Below are positions 34,661 through 47,190 of a stretch of DNA of 64,000 nucleotides, one piece after another (the first letter of the stretch is position 1; every line of letters begins with the position of its first letter). The notes beneath the pieces are model-generated. The model searched no databases. It had not been told where the DNA came from and was given only the letters and a program-made list of their open reading frames with translations. Origin of the DNA: Eucommia ulmoides (Eukaryota > Streptophyta > Magnoliopsida > Garryales > Eucommiaceae). A program made the position numbers and the translations under genes. Location: assembly GCA_016647705.1 (NCBI GenBank), contig JAENRU010000488.1, positions 747,501 to 811,500 of the forward strand. The letters are read 5' to 3'.

Positions 34661-35325
34661 AGAAATTACTGAAATAAGGCATTAACTTAGATGAGTTCTT
34701 AACAAAAATATTATAATTTTAATAAAAAATTACTAAAATTTATATATATAAACTTATATACAAGACAAAGATAAAACGGATTTTGGAAATCCGTTTATTG
34801 AAAAATGGATTTCCAAAATCCGTTTCTCTAAAAAACTTCAAAGTCTGAAATGGATTTTGAATATCCGTTTATATGATACATTTTTTTTTTTGATTTATTG
34901 GGAAGCAAAGCAGAGATCAAATCTCCGTTTTTGTATAAACGAAGATTTGATCCCATTTCTTCTTCACCTCCATTTCAGAGGAATTTTCCAACTTTTTTTT
35001 TTTTCATTCTCATAACCCTAAATCCTAGTTCCCCATTCTTCTCTTCTCCTTTCTGAACCCCCTTCTCCATTTTTCTCATAAACCTCACCATAATCTTCAA
35101 TTTGTGTTATTTAAATTTAATATGTGAGGTCATTTTAAGAATATAAATTTTGGATGAATGTATTTAGCATAGGTACGCATTGTTTTAAAACTACATTAGT
35201 TTTAGACTTGCACAACGTGCGAGTTTTTAAAAATTAAACTAAAATTTATATCAATAGTGTTTAAAATTTGACTGTTAACATTTAGAGTGTTGTTTCTTTT
35301 AATTTCCTGTTTAATAATATTTTTT
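34661..35325. repeat. AT-rich spacer with AAACGGATTT palindromes
   Basis: AAACGGATTTTGGAAATCCG at 34775 and its inverted copy near 34804 form a hairpin with about 20-bp arms. Related AACGGATTT...AAATCCGTT words occur in the inverted repeats at 7984 and 22270. A second small hairpin, GATCAAATCT...AGATTTGATC, is at 34914-34953. No gene. Confidence 0.6.
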
Positions 35326-37915
35326 GGTTAATAGCACTTTATCCCCCTCTGGTTTGGCTTATTTGCACTTTACCCCCTGTGATTTGAACTTCGCCACCTA
35401 CTCCCCTGTGGTTTGTAGACCTAAGTGCAATGCTAATTTCGTCGACGAAAAATGTGAAATGTCGATTTTACCCTCGACCCCCTTTTTTTTTTGGACAAGT
35501 CCCTCAGATCGACCCTCACCCATCTCTCATCACTCTCGCTCTTAGAAACCTCACTCTTGTTCTTGCTCATCACTCTCGTTCTCGGTCTTTCTCTTGCTCA
35601 TTACCCTTCTCTCATTCACTTCCAGATCAGAGATCTTACGCTCATCACTCTCGCTCTCGATTTCACGCAGATCTGACGACGAAAAAGATGTAGATCTGAG
35701 AACTATTCCTGACGATGACGAAGACGAAGGTGACGATGAAACTGATGGTTTCACGTCGATTTGAGACCTATTCCCTCAACTACAACTATTCCCTCTTCTC
35801 CGGCATCCGTCATCTTCGATTTAGGGTTTTTGAACTCTGCAATTCATCTCCGCCACTACAATGTAAGCTCCTAATTCATTTATTTTACCTCTTGTTTGCG
35901 TTTGATTCTTTGCTTTTTCTTGAGTCATCGCGATTTGTTCAGTTCACATCTACCGCGATGCTATATCAAATTCATTGCCATATTTAGGCTACCAAGTGCG
36001 ACTCACAACTTCTATCATCTTGTTTCTTGTGATTCTTGTGCTTAATTATGGTTTTTGCTTGTTGGATTTTAGCTTAGGTCTAATTTCTTGAGATTTTTCG
36101 TTTGATTTTGAGGATTTTTGGGGTTTTGCATTTTTAAATTCCACTTACAAGATTTTGGTTGCAGTGTGTTTCTCCAATTCGATGCTTCATGTAATTCTAT
36201 CTATTTGTGTATACGATTGTTTCGAGTTCTATCTACTGTTCTTACTCAATTTGTTCCAATAAACTAACCCATTATCACAAATTTCGTTCTTGATTATAGA
36301 AACCAATTTCAATTAACTCAAGAATCCTAATTAAATCATTTGATTCACAACACCAAATCAATTTTCTATCTCTTTGTTATCCGATTAGTCCACCGCGAAC
36401 CCTAACAATGGGGAACAACAGATCTGAACCCTAACACTGACTAACGGAGATGGAATTTGTTCTTGTGAGTTTCCTATTTATATAATTTAATTTTCCAATC
36501 TACAGTCTTGATTAATATTTTAGTTGCTGGACAATTGATTCTTGTGTAGATTGCTAGGGATCATTTTTAAGCACTTTTGATTGTGTAGGCCTTGCCTTCC
36601 ACAAGAATGTTATTTTTTTCTTTTGGCTTACACCAGAATGTTTATTTGTAGCCATTTCCTCTTCAAACCAATTCTCTTTTCAGTGGTTCAAGTGTTGCTT
36701 CTTCAAATGTTGCGGCTGTAGGTCCTGTTGAAAATAGTTCTAATTTGAATATAGTTGAATTCTGGGATCAATTGTATTTTGTGTGTGGATGTTTGAGTTT
36801 CTCATCATCTTCCTCTTAATTTTGGTCAATTTTTTCAAGCCTTCGATTTCTCTTCCATTTTGTACAGATTCAAGTACTTTTTTTTCCTCATTATTTCACT
36901 ATTCTTTCTAATTTGGTGTTTGTCTGAAAAAATTTGTGATGTCTGAACTTATGTTTTGTGTTTTTGTTTCCATTTGATTTAGGAGAAACCTTTAAACCAA
37001 TGAGACTGTCTGCTGCAACTCTATTGATGATCTTCGGGTTTGGAATCAAGTTCAAGTGATGAATATTTCGGATTTTGGATGTGCTTCTACTCCGAATGAA
37101 TTCGTATATGTTTTTCGTATTTGAATTGGCGTTTGTTTTGTGTTTTGTTCTTAAATTTATGTTTCTAATACAATGATGTTTATAATTTTTAATTTGAAGT
37201 GTTTTAATGGAATATATATTACAATGGTATATTATGGTGAAATGTAATTATTGACATTTTGATGTATTTTGATATATTAACACGGTGTATTACAGTGAAA
37301 TTATGCATTTTGAGATGTATCAAATTATTAGATATTTTGAATTTCTTTGAATAATAAGTCAATAGACAAAAAATGGATAGTTCAAATATTATAAATTCAT
37401 TTTATTGCCATAAACATAGCAAAAATTAAAACAATATTTGCATTTTTTTTTAATTCATCCCAATATCATCATCATAAAAACTTGAAGACATGAAAAATAA
37501 TAATAAGAGAGAAAGTAGAAAAATAAAATAAAATAAAATGGATTAGTGAAGGTAAGAAATCACCACCATAAACACTTGAAGAAGAAATGAAAAATAAAGA
37601 TAAGAGAGAGGGAGAAGAAAAAAGTAATGAGAAGGTTTGGTATAAAGTAGAAAGTGTGTGAGAAAGTTAGATATTATATAAAGAAGTAGTGAGGGTAAAA
37701 TAGGAACAACAAATAGGCGTTTTGAAGAGAAAAAACACAAAAAACATGCTTAGCTTCAGATCAGGCGCTTGGACTGCAAACATAGTTAGTTTGGATGAAA
37801 AGTATTAGTTTTTCACTTAGGTCCACAATTACGGGGGGGATAAGTGGCGAAGTTCAAGGCACAAGAGAATAAAGTGAAAATGGGCCAAACCACTGGAGGT
37901 AAAGTGCTATTAACC
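35326..37915. mobile_element. Pack-MULE-like element, copy C of the GGTTAAT family (2590 bp)
   Basis: Terminal inverted repeats of about 100 bases (left GGTTAATAGCACTTTATCCC; right, reverse complemented, GGTTAATAGCACTTTACCTC) and an 11-bp target duplication TAATATTTTTT (35315-35325, 37916-37926). The interior (35470-37740) looks like gene sequence: a C/T-rich leader, a probable exon ending ACAAT/GTAAGC near 35861, and exon-like scraps near 36690-36780 and 36985-37090. None gives a recognisable protein. TIR MULEs that carry captured gene pieces are called Pack-MULEs. Confidence 0.8.
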
Positions 37916-38032
37916 TAATATTTTTTAAAATAAATAAATAATACATTTAGGGAAAAAAAATAACTTTAGATCACTCTCATTTATTTTAACATCTAAAAAT
38001 GAAGCAATAAAGAGCTCTCCGATTATTCACCG
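37916..38032. other. Short AT-rich spacer
   Basis: Contains the right target duplication of copy C; nothing else seen. Confidence 0.4.
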
Positions 38033-38720
38033 GTGTTGCACTGGTTGAGGGATCTCGTGAAGTTTATCGAGCCTTTCTCGATTAATTCTAGCTTTGCCCT
38101 GAATTATTTACAGATCATGGGGTGTTTTGGTAGAGCGGTGTCTCATAGGATTTCCATTGTTTGTGAGTGGTCTTCCCTTCAATTGGTTTGGTTCAAGCTT
38201 ATTGTTGACAGAGCTTTCAAACATTCTATTGGCACCTCGGCTTGTGGAGGCATCATAAGAAATCATCTGGGTTGTTTCTGCATGGCTTTTCATAAGGAGT
38301 TAGAAGTCGTGTCCAACTTCCAGACGGAGGTTAATGGCCTCTTTTATGGCCTTCAACTTGCTGTTGACAATGGTTTCCTACCTCTTTTTGTTGAATCTAA
38401 CAACAAAGGTTTAGTGCAGGTAATTCATGGCTTGTGTCCTGATTGGACTCTGCATAACTTTTGGTATAAGATTTATTCTTGGTTGAGTTCGTTTCTGATA
38501 GATATCTTGCACATTTATAGAGAAAGCAATTCGGTTGCTGATTCGGGGGCAAACATTAGTGATCAAGGTTATATTGTTTTTTCTAGTGAGAAACCCCTTT
38601 CTCGTTCTGTGAAAATTTGTTTACAGGATGATAAGTCTGAGTTTCCTCATATTAGGCTGTAATGTTTTTCTCATTTGAATAAAGGATTATTTTATTTTTT
38701 TTTTTAAAAAAAAAAGGTTC
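38033..38720 (+). pseudogene. LINE-type RNase H domain remnant
   Basis: The 209-codon frame (38033-38662) resembles the plant RNase H domain that follows reverse transcriptase in LINEs and in related stand-alone genes. Order: WFKLIVDRAF (Asp59), GGIIRNHLGCF, FQTEVNGLFYGL (Glu99), FVESNNKGL (the usual Asp is Asn123), HIYRESNSVAD (Asp170). With a catalytic residue lost, it is dead or very diverged. AATAAAGG at 38680 and T- and A-runs after it fit a LINE 3' end. No reverse transcriptase lies upstream, so the insertion is 5'-truncated. No clear target duplication was found. Confidence 0.75.
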
Positions 38721-39020
38721 CAAGAGTATATATATGATTTTTTTAACTTTTTAATGTGTGTTTGAATAACAATTTTATTTATTTTTAGATTTTTAATCTT
38801 ATTTTTAAGGTTACCTTTTAAGCAATATAATAATTGTGATGGTTAGTAATTAAATATTATTTTTAAATTTTTTATTAACGATTATCAATAAAAAAAAGTC
38901 ACAATAAAAGAAGAAAAAAAGAGAATATACAACTTTTTTTTTTTTACTAATTTTATATGTCATATTTATTAAAAAAAAATAGACATTTTGAACAAAAAGA
39001 AAATTAAGAAAGTACTTGGA
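38721..39020. other. AT-rich spacer
   Basis: Nothing recognisable beyond homopolymer runs. Confidence 0.4.
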
Positions 39021-39029
39021 TAATTATTA

Positions 39030-40209
39030 GGGTTAATTATATTTTATCCCCTCATATTTTGACTATTTTGCACTTGTCCTCTTATAGTATTTTTTTCATA
39101 ACTTATACCTCTGTGATTTTGGACTAAAATACAATGGTTAAGTTTTCTGTTAACTCTAACGGTCAAAGGACAAAGTCAACATAAATCTGTTAATTAATAT
39201 TAAATGACAATTATACCCTTAAAATATTGTATAAGGATTGTTTTAACACTATTTAAAACCTTAGAGGGCAGTAAGTGTATTTTCTCTTCATCTCCCAGCC
39301 CATCCCACCTCCAGCAACCCAACCACCGGTCCACCACCCCTGCTCCATATTCAGCAACCCAACCACCCCCCATCAGTCTGAAATCTGCAGTGAACATAAT
39401 CTATCTACTCTCTCTCTCTCTCTCTCCCCCCAATACCCCGTTTCCCAAATTCCGCTCCCCACCCCACCCAGCTCGCCTGTTCCAGCAACGGCGACGACCA
39501 CACCCTCCCCCATCCCTGTTCATTTTTGGAAATCTATCTTTTGTGTTTTAAATTTTTTAGAAAAACATATCATGAAGCTTCATTTTTTTCCATTGACCCA
39601 GAAATTATTGTCTTTGTTTCTCTCTCTAGTTTCTCTAATGCACAGTTCTAGGTGATGTCAATGGCGATTCGTAGAAGTTGCAGCCGTGCTATGCCCTGGA
39701 GGCCCGTTTCTTGAATGTCCAGCCGCCGTTTTCCAATTGAAGTGGTACAGGGGGAGGAACCACTGGCCATAGATGGCGATGAATTCGAGGGCGGACGGCG
39801 AATAGGACTTGGAAAACGAGGAATCGTAACACCCAAATCCTCGAAGTAAATTTTTCTTGCCGAATTTCAGCCCGTTGAGCGATTACTGATCGGGGGGGTG
39901 TGAAGAGGATGAGAGAGAGAGAGAGAAAATGGAGAAGAGAGAGGAGAGTGGGGTTTTAAGAAGATGAGAAATACATTTTTGACCCTTTATGCTTAGCTAA
40001 ATATTCATATAGACCCATTAAATTAATAAGAATTAAATGACAAAATTGTCCTTATTTTAAAAGTAAAATGACAAAAATACCCTCATTAATGTTAGTTTTT
40101 AACTGTTGTACTTTAGTCCAAAACTACGGGGGTAAGTGGTGAAGAAAATACCACAAGAGCGTAAAGTGCAAAATGGCCAAACCACAAGGGGATAAAGTTT
40201 AACTAACCC
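39030..40209. mobile_element. Pack-MULE-like element, copy D (1180 bp)
   Basis: Perfect 9-bp target duplication TAATTATTA (39021-39029, 40210-40218). Ends GGGTTAATTATATTTTATCC and, reverse complemented from the right, GGGTTAGTTAAACTTTATCC, extending about 100 bases with mismatches. The interior at 39280-39830 is C-rich on the plus strand and has a minus-strand frame at 39648-39836 (PRFPSPIRRPPSNSSPS) that may be a captured exon; parent gene not recognised. Confidence 0.85.
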
Positions 40210-40565
40210 TAATTATTACAATGAATACAATTAATATAAGTGAGGGATTAATCTTGGCCTTTGATCTTAGTTAGAGCAAGTAGATGAGAGAAAATGACAA
40301 ATCTCAATTGTGGTTGTTTTGAAACTTTTGTTTTCCACTTTAAATATTATAATAAGATTTAATGAATAAAATATTGAAAAAATCGACGATTAGTCCTAAT
40401 TTTAGGGTCTAATCTGCGATTAGCCTTTCTTATGATTAGTTTTAGAATTAGTCCCTTAATCTGTTTTTCTTCCCTGTTTTAGTCTTGCGTGTGCTCACAT
40501 ATGATTCTTGGAGCGTAGAGAATAGTTCTTTGAGATCGTTTAGTCGTTGTATTTTGAATTCACAC

Positions 40566-41325
40566 CTATATATAGTTTGAGTTTAAGAGTTTTTTGCTTT
40601 TATTTTTGGTGATTTTGTGCTTCGGCAAGCTAGGGTTTTGGAAATCTTGGATTCTATTGATTCAGGAGGTCAACTAACGATCAGTGAATCGAATGTAAGT
40701 AACATTATCATTTTTGGACTGTTTTTTTAGTGATTTGTTAATTGATCGTTGCTTTCACGACGCAAATTTGGTTAGATCTTGAATTGTTTGTGATATGAAT
40801 TGACTGTGTCTTTTCGCAAAGTATTTGATTGATTTATTATCGAATCTGTAAGTCTTTTTGCTTATAGGACGACATCTTTTAGTACGGTGATATATATGTT
40901 TGATAAACGCGATAGAATTTGACCTTATTTCTTTTTGGGTAGTTGATGTGTTTGATCTTTTTCTGGAGTTTTTAGAGTAAGTGTTTGGATCTTTAGCTGT
41001 TTGAAATTTTTTTAGTGCAAACTTTGTTACATTCTACCAATTTTAGTGTAACCTTTTAGTTTACATACTAATTGTGTGATCTGTGTTTTGACCTTAGAAA
41101 CTTTTTAGTGCAAATATTTTTACATTCTACTAGTTTTAGTGTAACTTTTTAGTTACATTTTAACTGTACGTTTTTTTTGTTCTGTGTTCTTGATGTTATA
41201 AGTTTTTACTGTAAAACTTGTTACCTTCTACTAGTTTTAGAGTAAGTTTAGTTACATTATAATTATGTGTTTTTTCATAAATGTTTCTGCTATATTTTTC
41301 TTGTAGCAATATCTGTATTTATAAA
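40566..41325 (+). promoter_or_regulatory. mudrA promoter and leader
   Basis: CTATATATAG at 40566-40575 is a possible TATA box. The leader probably contains an intron: GTAAGT-like GTAAGTAAC after GAAT at 40694 is a possible donor, and TTCTTGTAG at 41308 a good acceptor just before the ATG. The stretch between has repeated TTTAGTGTAAC...TTTAGTTACAT phrases (41040-41250), related to the motif arrays. Confidence 0.5.
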
Positions 41326-43885
41326 ATGTCAAACTTGACAATTACTTTGTGCAAATACAAGGATTACAGAGGAATTGTGAAAATTGATTGTGAGATGAAT
41401 TTTGTTAGTTTTGTAGAAAATGTTGTCAGTCGATGGAATTACTTGTCATCAATCTCATTTGGTATGTATTATTCTCTACTTGGCCATCCAAACTGTATGC
41501 TATTCGATCAAGATGATTATGATAGTATGATTGTGTTGATCAGATCATTTAGTGTTGATTTTGTGGAAGTTGTAATCAAGGGCAATGCTATCATTCCTGG
41601 ATATGCTTTTAATGCTACATCTGGTGGGGGTTTAAGTAATGTAGCAGGTAGTGGTCTTAGTGGATCAAGGGAATCAAGTTTATGTGTTTATGATGATAAG
41701 GATGATGATATGCAGCCTTATTATTGGCATAGTGAGAAGAAGTACTTGCAATCTTCGGAGTAGGCAAAATGTATCAATTGTTTGGGGGCAGTGTTTTAAA
41801 GGTGGGATGGAAGAATTTCGTACTGTCTTGAGGAAGTATTCAATTGAAATTGGATTTAGTTACAAGTATAAGAAAAATGATAAAGTCTGTATCACTGCAT
41901 ATTGTTCATTTAGAGATACAAGAGGTTATAAGTGGTTTGTACATGTGCGTACTAATCCTTTGAATGGTTTTTTTTAAGATAACGGAATTGCTGAATGAAC
42001 ATACATGTGGTGCAACATATAGAACTATGAAGAACAAGAGGGTGAGTTCTAATGTTGTTGCTAGTTGTTTGTTGGAAACTGTCAAGGATAAACTTGAAAT
42101 ACGACCTATTGATATTCTTCACAAGTTCAAGAAAACTTATGGTCTTGAGATTACATACAAGCATGCTTGGCTTGGAGTTGAAAAGGTGAGGGACAGTTTT
42201 TTTGGGGATCATATATCTGCATATGATCAATTTGGATGGTATGTAGAAGCATGCAATAGAATAAATCCAAACAGTTACCTGTTGTTGGAGTATGAAGGCG
42301 ACACAAATCGTTTTAGGCGTTTTTTTTTGTTGCTTTCTATGGGTGTATTCATGTATTTCAGTTTTTACGCCCAATGTTATTCCTAGATGGGACTTTTTTG
42401 ATTGGTAGATACAAATGAATTCTTCTTGCTGCTTGTGGTAAAGATGGAAATCAAGGTACTTAAATTTATATTTCTGTTCACTCACTGTTACATGTATCTA
42501 ATTTTTTCATATTTTTGTTTTTAACTCATTTTTTAGTTGAATGTCACTTAATTTACATTCATTTGTAATATTAGTGACATGTAGCTCTTCTTTTGTAACA
42601 TATCAGTTTATATTATATTTTTAACATGTAATATCAGTTACATGTCAATCATTTATTTTGATATTTTTTTATTTGTTAACAAAATACAATATAAGTTTTT
42701 TTTTTATACCATTTTAATCACATAATACTTTTTTTCTTATTTTTATCTAATCTTTTGTATACTTTTTCATGCTGTTTTTTTTTTTTTTGTGTTTTTTACA
42801 CATTTATAAATTTTTTGATTTTACTGTTATTTTTGTGTTTCATTTTTTTATGTATGTTTCCAATTGCATTTGGCATTGTTGATGCTGAAAATGATGATAA
42901 TTGGTTCTGATTTTTGACACAATTGTCTCTTATATTACCTTCAGAATGCGTCATAACATTCATTTCTGATTGGCACAACGACATTGTTTAAGGAGTCCGA
43001 AATGTTTTCCCACATTGTTATCATGCGTTTTGTTTGCACCATTTCAAAATGAACTTGAAAGTTGCATTGAGTAGACAGACAACAAAAAAAAAAGGATTTT
43101 TTTGTTGCCAAATTATCTGAGTGCGCTTATGCAGTAACTCCAGAATTATACCATGTTGCATATGACGACATGATTGTTCAAGGGGGAGCACGGGTGAAGA
43201 AATTTATGGAAGAGTTTCCAAAAGAAATTAAAGATATAGTCAAGCATTTTTTCGAGGCACACGGTATGGCAAGATGTCCTCGAATTTGGCTGAGTCTTTT
43301 AACATGGATTAGGAATTATAGGCATATGCCTATGATTATGATGGTTGACAAGATAAGGATTTGATTAATGGAACAAACATCTCAACAACGGAGGAATGAG
43401 TCGTTACGTTTAAGTGGAGTTATATGTCCTCATTGGGATGCGAAATTTCCGCGACATATACGTAAGTGTCGAACATGGTTGGTCAGCGAGGGCGCAAGAG
43501 GAGTCTATAAAGTGCACTGCCACCCTTCTATTTATGTTGACCTAAATAGAAAAAGATGTTCATGTCAATTGTGGCAATTGAATTCCTTCCCATTTTCGCA
43601 TGCCTGTGCCGCAATTATGAGAATAGGGTCATTGGTATATGGTTTTGTAGAAGACTACTTTCACTGTAGTTTCTATCGTGAGAGTTATTCGAAAAACATA
43701 TATCTAGGGCCAACAATGGAAAGACCTATTTGCGTACAGACAAAACCTGTTATATTGCCACCTTTATCAAGAAGGCAACCTGGACGACTAAAAGAGCAAA
43801 GAATCCCTTCAAGGGTGAGGTGAAGGAGTGTAAGTGTGGTCGAATAGGTAGACACAATAGGAAAATGTGCAAACTTGAGCTTTAG
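41326..43885 (+). pseudogene. mudrA-type MULE transposase, decayed
   Basis: Transposase of a Mutator-like element. In order: start MSNLTITLCKYKDYRG with an N-terminal PB1-like region; acidic linker (DDKDDDMQPYYW); DNA-binding domain GMEEFRTVLRKYSIEIGF; HTCGATYRTMKN; catalytic Asp in LDGTFL (42386); probable intron from about 42455 to 42850; FGIVDAENDDNW; catalytic Asp in FISDW (42968); catalytic Glu in SNLAESFN (43292); SWIM finger CSCQLWQLNSFPFSHAC (43558), with one expected cysteine changed to phenylalanine; and a C-terminal CKCG...HNRKMC knuckle ending at 43885. Frameshifts are near 41760, in T-runs at 41968-41975 and 42320-42328, and near 43260; stops include 43362. Not functional as read. 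Confidence 0.9.
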
Positions 43886-44242
43886 TTGAACAACATTTTT
43901 ACGTTTTTTGATTTCTTTTTTCAGTTTCAGATTTTTTAGCGAAGTGTTACTTTATTTTTTTAGTAGTTTTCAATTTTGATTGAAATAAATTTGAGTTACA
44001 TGTCACTGAAATCTACGATTTTTTGTGCATTTTTTAACATGCAACATTTTTTTTTAGGTTTTTTAGGCATATGTGGTTACAATACAAAAATTCAAAATAG
44101 ATATAACAAAAACATCCACAGACATATATACAAAAAAGATGCCTATATATATATACACACACACACAAACAAAAGTAGTTTTGTTTTTCACAAAACAATA
44201 TATATATATATATATAAAAAGATAAAAAAATAGATGATCGTA
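43886..44242. other. Intergenic spacer of the MULE
   Basis: Downstream of mudrA; contains GAGTTACATGTCACTG at about 43992, then (AT)- and (AC)-rich tracts near 44145-44215. The two flanking genes are convergent here. Confidence 0.5.
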
Positions 44243-44650
44243 CTACTTGTTTGCGATTTGTCTTGCAAGAAGGTTCTTGTAAAAGTTGACATCATCTTTG
44301 TGGAGTTTGATATCTATCTCGTCCCAGCGTGCTTGTCGTCGTGCTTCATCTCGTTCATCCTTCATCTGTTGGCACTGTGACTGCGTTGCACCGAGTTTCC
44401 ACCGCCTATCTTCTTCCTCTTTTATTGCTTGATCTCGCTCATCCTTCATCCATCGACACTATATTTGGGCTGCGCCCAGTTTCCACCGCATATCTTCTGC
44501 CTCTTTAATTGCTTGATCTTTCTCTTGCCTCATAGACTGATAGGTTGTTTGAGCTGCGCTAAGTTTTCATATTAGTTCTTTTATCGTCTTCCTGAAATGG
44601 TTGCACTCTGATAAACATGTCTTCGTATAAGCCTCAAATTTGCTTTCCAT
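44243..44650 (-). pseudogene. Small coiled-coil protein gene of the MULE
   Basis: From ATG at 44650 (MESKFEAYTKTC) to the stop at 44243 is 135 codons with two in-frame stops (near 44569 and 44461), each one base from a sense codon. The protein is almost all charged helix and contains about 29-residue repeats of the type KDERDQAIKEEEDRRWKLGA, at least two clear and one partial, so it should form a coiled coil. It ends FYKNLLARQIANK. It lies tail to tail with mudrA. It may be an independent accessory gene or the detached 3' end of a longer gene; I recognise no family. Confidence 0.6.
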
Positions 44651-44879
44651 TGTTTTTTGCTCTAGAAGTCTTTTGTGTAGGAGATATGCACACGAAGGAC
44701 GACAATTTGGTATTTATAGTCGAATTTTTAGATAAAACAATGATTACATGTAGCATACGAATCATTTTCTTGCATAGATAAACAAAAAGATTTTTTGCAG
44801 TCTTCATTGTGCATATAACATCCATCACGTCGTTTTGTATTTAATAAATACATTTATCATAATTATATGTAACTAGAAT

Positions 44880-45523
44880 TAGGGCTGGCAAAACAAGTAT
44901 TTACACGATGACACGACACGAGATCGACATGAAATTAGCAGGTCTAGGTTTTGCTTATCAGGTATCGGGTCGTTATCGTGTCAGACCCGATAACTTGATA
45001 AGAAATAGTGCAGGTTATCAGGTTGACCTGATAACCCAATAGGTTACACGATAAGACACGATAAGAATTTTGTGTATTCAGGTTGCACGATAACCTGTGA
45101 CTCAATAGGTTACCCGTTAATTTAATAAATTATTTTTACACCCCCCAAATTATCAAATATTATAAATTAGTACTTAATATATATAATAATTTGTTAAGAT
45201 GGTTTTAAATTAACAGGTTAACAGGTCGTTAACAGGTTAACAGGTCGTTAACGTGTAATGGGTTAACGTGTAATGGGTAGATTAATGTATAATAGAAACC
45301 TATCAGGTCTTATCGTGTCGTGTTTACCTGATAGGTTTCGTGTCATCGTGTGACACGAAAAATTATCGTGTCGTGTCGACACGATAATTTTCGTGTCGTT
45401 TTCGTGTTTGGGTAGTCTGACACGATAAACTTATCGTGTCGTGTTCGTGTTTGGGTCTTATCGTGTTTCGTGTTATCGTGTAATGACCTGTTACATGACC
45501 TGTTACCTGTTTTGCCAGCCCTA
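44880..45523. mobile_element. hAT MITE with 8-bp target duplication (644 bp)
   Basis: Perfect duplication ACTAGAAT at 44872-44879 and 45524-45531. Terminal inverted repeats TAGGGCTGGCAAAACA on both ends. The interior is dense in TATCGTGTCGTG and its complement, and can fold extensively. An 8-bp duplication and this terminus fit hAT non-autonomous elements. It landed within a TGTAACTAGAAT copy of the MULE motif. Confidence 0.9.
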
Positions 45524-45531
45524 ACTAGAAT

Positions 45532-47190
45532 GCTTGCAGTTTACATATTCTAGGTGCATGTAACTAGACATAGTGTTTATGATTACATGTAACTAGATTT
45601 AATTGTAGTTCAAGATTCTAGGTACATGTAACTAGGTATAATGTTTTAATTGTACTAAAATATTTAATTTTTTTTTATTACACATGATTAAAAGAAAAGT
45701 AAAATAATTATTAAATTTAATTTAAATCATTTTTAATTATTTTATAACATTTTTTTTTGGAAATATATTGAAAGTGTTTTTTTTTTTTTTTTAATTATTA
45801 TGATTACATGTAACTAGATTTAATTGTAGTTCAAAATTCTAGGTACATGTAACTAGGTATAGTGTTTTGTATTAATTTTTTTTTAATTACATATGATAAA
45901 AAAAAGTAAAAAATATAGAAGTAATTATTACGTTTAATTATTATATTATATTTCAAATTTATTTTTTAATTAACAAATATATAACTAATCATAGTTAGAG
46001 ATTTTTTGTTACTTGTAAATAGGGACACGTGTTTTGTTTTAAATACTTTTTTATTCGTAAATTATTTAAATATATAAATATGTAGAGATTTTTTTTGAGT
46101 ATTTCAGTGCATTTAAGAGTCCATCACATCGGTTTTACAGTGATGACGCATGCTATGTTTTAGTGTCTTTTCACATTTCACTTTGAAATGTATAAAAGTG
46201 TCTATATTTATATTAAAATAAACAAGAGGTGGAGGTACATGTAACTAAATTTAATTGTAGTTCAAGATTCTAGGTACATGTCACTAGGTATAGTATTTTA
46301 TATTAAATTAGTTATTTTTTTTAATTACATATGATTAAAAAAAAAAAAAAAAATTAAAAAATATCGAAGTAATTATTACGTTTAATTATTATATTTTATT
46401 TCAAATTTATTTTTTTAATTAACAAATATATAACTAATCATAGTTTAAGATTTTTTGTTACTTGTAACTAGGGACACGTGTTTTGTTTTAACTTTTTTTA
46501 AAAATTATTTAAATATATAAATATGAAGATATTTTTTTTGAGTATTTCATTGCGTTTAAGAGTCCATCACGTCGGTTTTGCAGTGATGACGCATGCTATG
46601 TTTTAGTGTCTTTTTCACAATTCCCTTTGAAAATGTATAAAAGTGTTTATATTTATATTAAAATAAACAGGAGGTGGAGGTACTTGTAACTAGATTTTTT
46701 TTAATTAACAATTATGTAACTAATCCTAATTAGAGATTTTTTGTTACTTGTAACTTGGGAAACATCTTTTGTTTTAAATAATTTTATTTTTTATTTTTTA
46801 ATGATTTAAATATATAAATATGAAGAGATTTTTTTTAGTATGTCAGTGCATTTAAGAGGTGATGATGTAACTTTTTTGCAGTGATGACGCATGGTGTGTT
46901 TTAGTGTCTTTTCACATTTCACTTGAAATGTACAAAAAGTATTTATTTTTATATTAACATAAAGAAGATGTGCAGATACATGTAACTAGAAGTAATGATA
47001 GAGATTCTAGTTACTTGTAACCATTTTTTATTTAATTTTTTTTATATTAAATAAAAAATAGGTGTAGGTAAATGTAACTAGAAATAATGATAGGCTTTCT
47101 AGTTACTTGTAACTATTTTTATTTATTTATTTATTTTTATTTAAATACTTACAAGAAGTGTGTATCGTTTTTAGTGACATGTAACTAGAT
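45532..47190. repeat. Motif array with ~440-bp tandem units (3' of Ulp1-like gene)
   Basis: Variants of ACATGTAACTAG recur every few dozen bases. In 45790-46990 they belong to three larger units, marked by TGATGACGCATG at 46141 and 46584 and TGATGACGCATGGTG at 46882, so spacing is 443 then 298 bases. Each unit also carries GACACGTGTTTTGTTTTAA or a relative and a GTGTCTTTT(T)CACA segment. No coding frame. Confidence 0.85.

Noticed and set aside
36000..37100. A possible intact host gene between 35.7 and 37.1 kb
   Set aside because: Exon-like pieces do not join into a frame and the whole stretch lies between TIRs with an 11-bp duplication, so a Pack-MULE interior is the better reading.
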